A stretch of 35,259 nt of DNA. Source: an uncultured Actinomycetes bacterium (GTDB taxonomy: Bacteria > Actinomycetota > Acidimicrobiia > Acidimicrobiales > RAAP-2). Below, piece by piece: positions 16,761 to 26,000 of this stretch. A program made the position numbers and the translations under genes. Where the stretch lies: NCBI GenBank assembly GCA_903874965.1, contig CAIQUD010000136.1:1-35259 (forward strand). The letters are read 5' to 3'. A model generated the notes under the pieces. It worked only from the letters and a program-made list of their open reading frames with translations, was not told the origin of the DNA and did not search any database. Positions within the stretch are counted from its first letter, which is position 1; each line of letters opens with the position of its first letter.

Positions 16761-19700
16761 CTACGCCTCCTTCCCAGTTAGTGCCTCGAGAAGTGCACCC
16801 TCGGTCCATGACGTCGGGTCACGAAGATCCCAACCCTCAAGCCCGCCTGGACGATTCGATCCAGTGACAAGGATCCCGACCTTTACGGCCGGCCAGGCCA
16901 CCTCGATGGGGGCCTCCATCTCGTCGCCAGTCTCATGGCCAACTTCGAGTTCGGTGAACCCCGCCTCGACGGCGATGGCAGCAAGTGCTCTCACGGCGGC
17001 ATCAACGACGTCCACGAGGAGCTCATCCAGCAACACGGCGGGCTCGTTCTCAACCGGCTGCGGAGCAGCGAGGGGCTCGGCGTCGTAGAGGCTGGTAGTT
17101 GAGATGACCGCACTACTTCCCATGTATTGAAGAAGGTTCCCGAGATGAAGCCAGTCGCTCCAGCGTCCCCGATCGGTATCGATCGAAGTGTCGTACACGA
17201 GCACCACACCTTGAGTCGAAGCGTCGCCCTTCTCCAAAGCCGTGACCCCCTCTTGGCCACCCTGAGATGACCACGCCATGATCCGGGCATCGGTCTCGTG
17301 GGCCGCAGGAGTCGGCGATCCTCCTGCAGCAGCCGCCTGGATCGCCGCCTGGATGTCATCGACCGGGAACGCCGTCCCACTCGCTCCCGCTGCCAAAGCC
17401 GTCATCTGTGCCAGCTGCTGCCAGGCCAAGGGATCCGGGTTCGCCAGGTACGCCATCAACTGATCAAAGGCACCAAAGTCGAGAGCATTGAAGGCGGCAT
17501 GAGGCTCTCCTCGAAGTTGCTTTGCCCCCTGGACGGCGTGACGGCGGACAGCGCTCGAGAGCGGCGTGATGGCCGCCATCGCGGACTCGTGCGTAACTGC
17601 TGCCAGCGCACCCTTGACGTCTGGATAGGTCAGGACCCAGACGCTTGTCCCACCACCACGCACCGAGGAGCGCCGCACGGCGTCATGATCAACGCGCTCG
17701 AGATCCTTACCGTGCCATTCCCATCCGTCGAGGTAGATCGCAACCGGCGGGCTGCCAGCAACATCGACGCGAGTCGCGTAGAAGTCCGGCTTGGTGGCAT
17801 GGGCCACGAGATTTTGCTGCTCACGTATCTCCCACTGCGGCCCGTCTTGGAACCGCAGGTCGAAGCGTGTCATTGAGGCGTTGTCAGGGTCCGGTCTCGA
17901 GGTGACGCGAGCTGTGTGACTCGATGACCACCGCTGCAGGAGGACCTTGAACATACGCTCGAGCTCCGATTGATGAACCCCGGAGAGATTCACACCGGTG
18001 ATCGTCCCCTCTTCGGCAGGCTTGAGCTGCCAGGTGGGCAGGATCTCTTCGAGGATCTCGAGGGCGACTCCTCTGGAGACGAAGGGTATCTCGGTGCGCC
18101 CAACCGAGGCGTAGAGGCAGCGGTGGCAACCCGGCTCACCCCTGGTCTGGCATTCACACGTCGTGATGAGTTCCTCAGCCCTAGTCAGGATCGACTTCAG
18201 CTGATCAGGATCAGCGAGCCGAGTCAGGTAGCCGGTCCCACCGGGCACGCGGTCGTGAACAACAACGAAGCGATTCCTTGCCTCGTCGTCCCCGGGGGCT
18301 GGAAAGTCAGTCTCCATGACGCCGAAGTGCGTCGGGTCTCCCCCGAACGAATCGCGAAGGCCCAAGAGCAGGAGGGCCTTGAACGAGAGCACGCGCTCCT
18401 TGGCCTCGAACTCCGCCACGGGCAACAGGATCCGGACCGCCTCAGTCACCAGCTCGTGGGATAGGACAAGCTGGTCCCACTGGGACTTTCGGGCTCCCGA
18501 GCGAACCTTGCACCACGCCCGATGGTGATTCGGGTCATCATCCTTGCGGTCATCTCCTCGAACTCCGAACACGCTTCCGCAGAATCGGCACACCGTGAAG
18601 AGGGCCGCTGGCTCGTCGTAGCCGTTGACGCGAACTTGGCGGCTCTGCGCTGCCTTGCCCGCCTGAATGCCGAGGTTGAGGTAGCGGATGGTGGCGGCAC
18701 GCGTGGTCTCCACCCCGAAGGTGGCCGAAGTGTGCAGATAGGCCGAGACAATGTCCGAAGGGTTGATGTCTACCGTGGTGAGCACGTCATGCCACTGGCG
18801 GTCTCGATCGTCACTGTCGTCGCCGGTTCGGGCTGCGACCTCTCGCTCGGTCGAGGAGACCACCTTCATGGGCAGCACAGAGAGAAGGGCGCCCTGATCG
18901 GCAACTCCGGTTGAGCCACATCGGGGACACGTGGCCCCATTTGCCGAAGCATCACTCGTCGACCAGGCACAAGAGGGACAGAAGCGCCACGTCGAGTGGG
19001 CAGGCTCGTGCTCTGTTCCATTGTCCACTGCATCGATCTGCACCCGATGGGCATCCACGTAGAAGTAGTTGCCAGGAGCAAGCTCGCGGATGGCGATTGA
19101 TGCTGATCGAACATATTCAGCACCCGTAGAGATGAATCGTCTCGATGACTCGTCAGCAGGGTTGTGTGATGCGTTTGGCTGCCAGAGGTTCACCTCAAGA
19201 GTGACGGTCTCGTCGAACAAGGTGTAGTTCGGCAGGAGCCCAAGCGCTTCGAGGGCTCCGAGTGTCGGCTCCCTCTTGACATCTGTGATTCGGCTGGCCA
19301 CGTATCGCAGCTCAGCGATGAGCCGTCCGTGGGTTTCGTCGTCTTCTGCTGACGGGTTCGCTACACCGTCGAGATCCTTGTCTCTCTCCTTGAGGCGGTC
19401 TCTCTGGTTGGTCAGCATTTGGACGTTTGCGCGCCAGCGGTCAACCACTCGGTCGACATGGGACCGCATGTCAGTCGCCGCCCACGCACCCAACCTCGCC
19501 GCCACCTGGCCATCGAGGTAGCGACCAAAGAGGCTGATAAAGCGCGCCACCATCCCTGGATCGCTCCCTGCTTCGAGAATCACCGAGAGCCACCCGCCGG
19601 ACTGCAGGCCAACGCTGGAGAGCTGCCCGATCGTTTTCGGCATTACCCCAGCCCCAGGGATGAGCCCACCATCTCCGAGCGCTGCTTGATCGAGCAAGAA

Positions 19701-22700
19701 GGCGAGGTACTGGCGACGGAGAATCTCGATGGCATCGAGATAACAGCTGGGCGGGATGATGTCGCCCGCAATCATGAGTTCTGGATCCTGGAGAAAGTAG
19801 AGGCTCCGTGGGTCGGCCTCGGCAAACGTTGTAACGAATGAGTTCCCTGTCTTTCGACCGGCACGTCCCACCCGCTGGACATAGTTCGACTGAGTCCGAG
19901 GCACGGCAGTCAGCATCACCGCCGAAAGGTCTCCGATGTCGATACCCATCTCGAGCGTCGGGGTCGCCGTCAAGACATTGGGTGCGTCCGGCGAGCCGCC
20001 TTCCTTGAAGCCCTCCTCGATCTTCTCTCGCTGCTTCGAGCTCAAGAGCCCGGTGTGCTCGGCAGCCACCACGCGTCGAATCCGCCCAGATCGATAGAGG
20101 GTCCGATAGAAGTTGGTCTCAAGCATCTGCGAAGGCGCATAGGCGCCTTCGCAACGCAACCGCAGACAGGGTCGACCGATCCACCGATCGAAGCGCCCCG
20201 GTGTTGCGTAGTGGCGGTGCGCACACAGATCGCATCTCAACTCGGTGGGCGGTTCGACCCCGTCGACTGGGGCGACGTCGACAAACAGGATCCTCTCCTG
20301 GGGTATTCCCCAGACGGTGCCCTTCGTCGAGCTACGGACCTGCATGACGCCCACGTCAGTGAAGACGCTCAGAAGATCCCGTAATGCTTGATCAGCGGCG
20401 GCACCTTCAATGCCGAGAACTCTTGATGTCCAGAGTCGCAGCCAAGTCTGGGAACCCGCAATGGAGTCGAACTCATCGGACTTGCCGCTCGCGAAGAACG
20501 ATGGAGCAGAGATGCCCTTCGGGAACTTCGGGGCGAGCTGAACTCCGCCGCCCCAGATCTCCCACCGCTTCCCGTTCTCGGCCACGTAGCGATCGAGGAA
20601 GGGATGGAAGATCCCACCTCTGAGCCGAAGTCGCTCGAGAACTCCCTCGGCCCATGTTTGGACCCGATCTTCTTCCAGGAGAAGCACCCCGGCATTGGCT
20701 TGAACGGCCTCGACGGCGAAGCCGATGACCTTGGCCCACTCATCGTCACTGACGATGACCTCCGCAACGGCAGTCCCCGTCGTCTCGAGGGTCCGCCCAA
20801 GTCGAGCCCTCAGCCCAGCTTCAAGAACTGCATCAAAGCCGAGCCTGAGCGCAAGGCCTTCACGTGCCCGTTGTGCAGCCGGCGAGCCCGGGGTCTGCCA
20901 GGCGGCGGCCAGCCAGTCTTCAAGCAGCAGATCGGGTGGGATCAGCGAGAACAGGTCGTCAGCAGGGCTCTGGCCACCATCGGCTTTGGCGAGCACCTCG
21001 TCAGCAACCTCGGGAAGCGGAACGCTCCCGCGCGTCTGAAGCGCTCCCGACAAAGTTGCTCGCAGATTGAAGCGGTGGGTTCGGCCAGAAAAGAAAGAGG
21101 CACGGTGCGAGGCGTCTTGGACCGAGTCCGTAAACGCCAGCAGCTTGCGCTCATCGTCAGCGACAAAGTCCGAGCCGAACATCTGGGTGATCCCGACAGA
21201 GGCCAACGTTGTAACCCGAGAACCGAGGAACCTGATCGAATCGTTGGTGCCACATGAGGGGCACTGCTCATGCTTCGCAGCCTCATCCCGCGCCTCGCCG
21301 CTCTTATCCCCGCCGACCATGCCGCCGACCAAGACCGGGATACGAGATGGCTCCTCGGTGTCCGCTCCATGGACTTGCCCCGATTCAGGGTCTAGCCAAA
21401 GCACGTCCGATTCAGCCTCATTTGCCCGAAGCATGGATCGAGTTCTGTCCCGATCACGAACTGCAACGAGGTAGGGGTTGGTATCGGGGTCGTAGACGAC
21501 TCGTTCGATGGCGGCCGCCCCTTGACCGCCGGCCTTGTTCACCACCCCCATCCATCCCGAACGTCCGCAAGAGAGGCAATAGATCGACGGCAACTCGAGC
21601 GCCGGGTTCTCCTCTGCGCTCAAGGCGGGCGAATCAGCCCACGAGAAGCCGGGCTCGAGCGAAACCTTTCGCTTGAGGCGGCTCACCTCGCGGATCCAGA
21701 TCTGGACCTCAACGGCGAACAACGCTCGGGCGGAGCCATCCCTGGCCGTCCCTCGAGCTTGGGAGATCAGAGCAACGAAGCGTTCAAGCGCCTCCTCGAC
21801 CTCATCACGATTCTCAGCCAGAGCCTTGCCCCACTCTTGGACCTGCTGAGCCACACCGTCTACTGCATCGGGCCAGCGGCGTGGGTGCTCTGCGGCCACC
21901 CGGAGCAGGCTCGCCGTGACTCGGTGGCGCAAGAGGCGGTCTCCAACAGCCTGGGCATCGTCGAAACCCACCCCGGTGAACGCAAGAGCCAAGCCGTCGC
22001 GATCGGATGGATCGAGGGCGATGAGGTCTGTCGGAGTCGGAACCGGAAGACCGAAATCGATGTCGCCGCAGACCTCGCCCACGGTCCGTCGCTGCTCCCC
22101 CACAACCGCCGACGCATCGAATCGAGAGCCGAAGACCTTCGAGGCGAAGAGGCACATCTCCGTCGATGCGCTCGTAGATGATCCCAGCGTGGCTGACGTA
22201 CCAATGCAGGCGACACCCGTCAGAGGTGATGCAGTCGTGGCAGTTCCGAGCCGATGGCCGAGGCGACGAAGCAGCATGGCCACATCTGTCCCCTGGGCAC
22301 CGTCATAGCTGTGGAGCTCGTCGAGGACCAGGTGCGTGAGCGGCTGCTCCCAGTTCCCGACAAGGTCTTCAGGTCGAGTGTTGGCGGCCCACAGCCGTGT
22401 GTATTTCGCGTTGGTGAGGAGTCGGTCAAGCATCTTGTAGTTGGTGAGCAAGATGTCGGGAGGGTTGGCCAGCAACTCGGCGGTGTCTGTGATGAGGTGC
22501 TTGTCGCTCATCTCTCGATGCGGACTGACAGATCCGTCGTCTCCGATCCAGACCCCACCAGTGACGCCTGCCGCGCTTACGGCAGGGTCAGCCAGCAGTC
22601 CGGCGATTCGATGCTGCTGATCAGTCACGAGAGCATTCATCGGGTAGAGCAGCAGGGCCTTGATGCCACGTTGGCCGCGCCCCCTAGCCCACACCGCATG

Positions 22701-23051
22701 ATCAATGACCGGGATCAAGAAGGCCTCGGACTTACCCGATCCCGTCCCGGTGGTGACCAACGTGGACTTGGGCTCTTGACCACGTCCTGACAACCTCTGC
22801 CACGCCATGAGCTGGTGGGCGTAGGGACGGAAGCCCGGTGGCGTCCATGTGACTCCAAAGTCAGCATCTTCAGGCGCTTCGACGAAGGGCAGGCGCACTC
22901 TCAGGTATGGCCCCCGAAAGATCCCGTGACGCTCGTCGAGCAGGAACTCAGTCAGCGCCTTGTAGGCCTCGTCTTCCGAGAGAGCGAAGGTCGTGACGAG
23001 GTACTCGACGATCGAGGCCTGGAGTTCACGGGCGACGAGTGAGGGGATCAC
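16761..23051 (-). CDS. drmA: Giant DEAD-type helicase plus DUF1998 (DrmA-DrmB-like fusion)
   Basis: 2096 residues. The superfamily 2 helicase core has Walker A TTGTGSGKSE (about 99-107), DELHSYDG (about 243) and, far downstream, ATPTLEMGIDIGDL and YVQRVGRAGRKTGN (about 1025-1075). This wide spacing is typical of MrfA/DrmA-type helicases. A four-cysteine cluster (CPSC, CPRC, about 1365) follows, then a DUF1998 region with VVHDRVPGGTGYL and CECQ...GCHRCLY (about 1610-1650), normally the separate DrmB. The last 400 residues carry a Vsr/DUF559-like pattern: EQQNLVAHATKPDFYA, VAIYLDGWEWHG, then D-x-x-x-R-R and VWVLTYPDV (about 1750-1830), a possible PD-(D/E)XK nuclease. In DISARM, DrmA and DrmB act as a complex that binds and translocates on DNA with exposed single-stranded ends. 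GTG 23051 overlaps the methylase stop (GTGA). Confidence 0.88.
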   Translation of the reverse strand: MIPSLVARELQASIVEYLVTTFALSEDEAYKALTEFLLDERHGIFRGPYLRVRLPFVEAPEDADFGVTWTPPGFRPYAHQLMAWQRLSGRGQEPKSTLVTTGTGSGKSEAFLIPVIDHAVWARGRGQRGIKALLLYPMNALVTDQQHRIAGLLADPAVSAAGVTGGVWIGDDGSVSPHREMSDKHLITDTAELLANPPDILLTNYKMLDRLLTNAKYTRLWAANTRPEDLVGNWEQPLTHLVLDELHSYDGAQGTDVAMLLRRLGHRLGTATTASPLTGVACIGTSATLGSSTSASTEMCLFASKVFGSRFDASAVVGEQRRTVGEVCGDIDFGLPVPTPTDLIALDPSDRDGLALAFTGVGFDDAQAVGDRLLRHRVTASLLRVAAEHPRRWPDAVDGVAQQVQEWGKALAENRDEVEEALERFVALISQARGTARDGSARALFAVEVQIWIREVSRLKRKVSLEPGFSWADSPALSAEENPALELPSIYCLSCGRSGWMGVVNKAGGQGAAAIERVVYDPDTNPYLVAVRDRDRTRSMLRANEAESDVLWLDPESGQVHGADTEEPSRIPVLVGGMVGGDKSGEARDEAAKHEQCPSCGTNDSIRFLGSRVTTLASVGITQMFGSDFVADDERKLLAFTDSVQDASHRASFFSGRTHRFNLRATLSGALQTRGSVPLPEVADEVLAKADGGQSPADDLFSLIPPDLLLEDWLAAAWQTPGSPAAQRAREGLALRLGFDAVLEAGLRARLGRTLETTGTAVAEVIVSDDEWAKVIGFAVEAVQANAGVLLLEEDRVQTWAEGVLERLRLRGGIFHPFLDRYVAENGKRWEIWGGGVQLAPKFPKGISAPSFFASGKSDEFDSIAGSQTWLRLWTSRVLGIEGAAADQALRDLLSVFTDVGVMQVRSSTKGTVWGIPQERILFVDVAPVDGVEPPTELRCDLCAHRHYATPGRFDRWIGRPCLRLRCEGAYAPSQMLETNFYRTLYRSGRIRRVVAAEHTGLLSSKQREKIEEGFKEGGSPDAPNVLTATPTLEMGIDIGDLSAVMLTAVPRTQSNYVQRVGRAGRKTGNSFVTTFAEADPRSLYFLQDPELMIAGDIIPPSCYLDAIEILRRQYLAFLLDQAALGDGGLIPGAGVMPKTIGQLSSVGLQSGGWLSVILEAGSDPGMVARFISLFGRYLDGQVAARLGAWAATDMRSHVDRVVDRWRANVQMLTNQRDRLKERDKDLDGVANPSAEDDETHGRLIAELRYVASRITDVKREPTLGALEALGLLPNYTLFDETVTLEVNLWQPNASHNPADESSRRFISTGAEYVRSASIAIRELAPGNYFYVDAHRVQIDAVDNGTEHEPAHSTWRFCPSCAWSTSDASANGATCPRCGSTGVADQGALLSVLPMKVVSSTEREVAARTGDDSDDRDRQWHDVLTTVDINPSDIVSAYLHTSATFGVETTRAATIRYLNLGIQAGKAAQSRQVRVNGYDEPAALFTVCRFCGSVFGVRGDDRKDDDPNHHRAWCKVRSGARKSQWDQLVLSHELVTEAVRILLPVAEFEAKERVLSFKALLLLGLRDSFGGDPTHFGVMETDFPAPGDDEARNRFVVVHDRVPGGTGYLTRLADPDQLKSILTRAEELITTCECQTRGEPGCHRCLYASVGRTEIPFVSRGVALEILEEILPTWQLKPAEEGTITGVNLSGVHQSELERMFKVLLQRWSSSHTARVTSRPDPDNASMTRFDLRFQDGPQWEIREQQNLVAHATKPDFYATRVDVAGSPPVAIYLDGWEWHGKDLERVDHDAVRRSSVRGGGTSVWVLTYPDVKGALAAVTHESAMAAITPLSSAVRRHAVQGAKQLRGEPHAAFNALDFGAFDQLMAYLANPDPLAWQQLAQMTALAAGASGTAFPVDDIQAAIQAAAAGGSPTPAAHETDARIMAWSSQGGQEGVTALEKGDASTQGVVLVYDTSIDTDRGRWSDWLHLGNLLQYMGSSAVISTTSLYDAEPLAAPQPVENEPAVLLDELLVDVVDAAVRALAAIAVEAGFTELEVGHETGDEMEAPIEVAWPAVKVGILVTGSNRPGGLEGWDLRDPTSWTEGALLEALTGKEA

Positions 23052-26000
23052 GATGCGGCTTCAACGCGCTCAGCGAACGCACGGTAGGCACGTCTCATCG
23101 CAAGTTCCCTGTCTGCTGGCCTGAACGGAGCGACAAAGGGTCCAAGATCAACCGACTCGTCACCAGCGAGATGTGCTTGAACTCGGTCCCACATGCCCTG
23201 CTTCTTCTCACCACGCTTTGTCGGCGTCGACTTGAGTTCAGCTTCCCATTCGGCTTGTTTGAATCCATGGGCGTGGAAATCGGCGGAAATCTGGCGCCCA
23301 TTTCCGTCGAAAACCATGTCATTTTCGTACTTGCGGAGAATCGCGAACTGTGACCGGTACATCTGAAGCAACTGCTCCTCAGAAAGGCCCAAGGACAAGG
23401 AAACGATCGCATCAACCTCACACAAGGCGAGCCATCGGTCATAAGCCCTCCTCAGCGGCGTTCTGGGTGTCCACGAAGCGGAAACATCGCCGAGTTCGAC
23501 CGTTGCGCCGGAAGGGCGTGTGAATGAATCGTCCTGCCACGAAGGATCAAACAACTCTTCCCACAGCGAGGCATAGCCCTCAATCAAGCAGTTCAGTCTC
23601 ATCATCCTGAGCAACAACGGACCATCCAGCACTGAGTTGCTGATCAGAAGCGGAAGAGGATCGACAGTGGTGGGTGACACGTGACCGTTCGCAGCGACCT
23701 TGAACAGATAGTCAAACGGCAAACTTGACATAGACGCTGCCCACTTCACGGTGGCCGAAGAGTCCTCCAATGAGAACGAAGTCAAAGCGTGGATCTGAGT
23801 GACGCCGGGTGGCAGAATCACCGCTTGGAGCGTGCGGACTCCGGTAATCGGCACAAACCCTCTTAGGGAAGCACGGAAGCCTTCCGTATACGGCTTCCCA
23901 TCCCAGGTCGTTTGGCGGTTGAGGAACTCTTCTGGACCGACCAGTCGCTGGTAGTTGGTCCGAGGGATGAAGTCCGCAGGGAGCGTCTCGAGGTCAACCG
24001 CCTCCCAGTCCTTGTTGCTCTTACAGTTCTCCCGCGGCTGTTGAGCGAACGGTGCTCCGTTCAAGATGTGCGGCCCCTGAAGGATGCAGTCCTCAAGAGT
24101 TGATGGCACCTCGGTACGCCAAACACCAGTTCCTTCGCTCTTCAGCTTGTCTTCATCAAAGCCGCGAGTCCAGGATCGGTTCGTCGACCCGAGTCGATTG
24201 GGCTGCTTAGCAAACACGATCAACGCGCCAACGTCCGCAGTCGTGAGCGGCCGAAGCAATCGAGATTCGTCGGCTGGCGTCCCGGGCTCATCAAATAAGA
24301 GCACCCAGTTGGCGAGAACGTCCTCGTCCACCATCACGAGACGCCCCGCATGGGGCCGCAGATCCCACCCACCTTCGGGGAACTGAATGCCGGGGAGGTC
24401 ACCCTCGCCGTCGTGGCCGATGCTGCGGTCAGCGGTCGAGGGCGTCAGAAGGTTGACGGCCTGCACGAATGATGGAGCTTGCGATTGTCCGTAGACATTG
24501 ACCCCGAACTCCGTCTGGTTGTGCACATCAACAAACAACTTCAACTCATTGACAAACTGCCAGTGCTGACGGAGGCGTCGATAGGTCTGAGATCGAAGCG
24601 GTCCTGCCTTCGGGTCGACGAAGTGCGACTCAGGATGAATCAGGCCTACGACTCCATCGGGGCGAGCTCGTCGCCACGTGTTGGTCATAAAGACCATGTA
24701 GAGATTGGTCTGGATTCCCCTGAGGGACGGTTCCCGTGATGTGGCGCTCAGCAGAGCCCCGATACCTTCGATCTCTGCACGATCGTCGGCCGCCGCTGCG
24801 GCAGCCTCCTCGTCGAGCAAGACCTGGGCACGTCGCTGCTTCTTGATCGCGTCCTTCGTCTTGGTGAGGTCAGCAACCCCCCACCAGGGATCGAACTCAG
24901 CCAGTGAAGCAGGCTCATCCCAAGTTGGACGCACCCATGGTGGGTTTCCTACCTGGAGATCGAAGCCGCCGCGCTGGAAGACGCTGGCTTGATCGAGTTC
25001 CCAGTGGAAGAACGCCTGACGGTCTGCAATCTTCCGACACTCAACCAGCCAACTGAAGCGCTGGAGAACTTCGTCGATGGAGGCCTTGCCAAAGCGCTCG
25101 ACTGAATCGAGAGAGCCATCGGCCAGGTCGTAGGAGGTGAAGAGCTCACCAGTCTCGACACCTGATGGCTGGCCAAGCAGAAGCTCAGCCGCCTCGAGCC
25201 ACTCGCTGAATGACGGCAAGACAGTGCCGTTGGACGGCGCCCACATCCAGAGCGCGCACCAAGCATCCATGAGCAGGCGGAGGCGCGAGCCGGGACCCTC
25301 TGGGTCGAGGAAGGGTGCGCTGCTCGCCGTGCCCGAGGTTGACCATTCGGACTCGTCCGCCCCCCAAACACCTACGGCTCGGCTATGGACCCGCAGATGG
25401 CTCTCTGCTGCTGATGCGGCTGCGGCCCATGCTGATTCGACGCGCTGCGACAGAGCAGAGAGCCGATCAATCTGTGCCTTGATCGGTGCGGCAAGTACGG
25501 ACTTCCGCCAAGCTCGAACAGACTCCGACCACTCCCCCGCAAGTCCCGGGGTGGGGTTCTTGCCGCCCTTGCCCTTGAGGTCGGTGACCTCAGACGCAGC
25601 ACCCCAGCCCTCACCGGGAACAAGGAAGTGATGGATCCCCGTGGCTTCGCCAAACGGGATCGCGTCCAACCTCTGATCAGTCGGCGGCACCGCCGGCTTT
25701 GCAGTCGTGGACTTCCAAGGTTGTGTCTTCACCTGCTCAGGGGAATAGGTGGCACGGCGAGCGCCGATGAGGCTGTTGCCCTGACGGAGGCGGGCGTTGA
25801 AGTAAGGAGCGCTCAAGCCTGGGTGCATGCAGTTGAGCCAGAGGCTGACCTCGGCCAGCTCAACGGCCGTCGGGTTCAGGTCAACGCCGAAGCTCTGATT
25901 GATGGCGAAGTGGGCCTTGGCCTTCTGGAGTTCAAGCTGGTACTGGTCAGGATCGATCGTCTCGCCGATCTCGTCCTGGCGAGCCTTGAGATAGCGCGCT

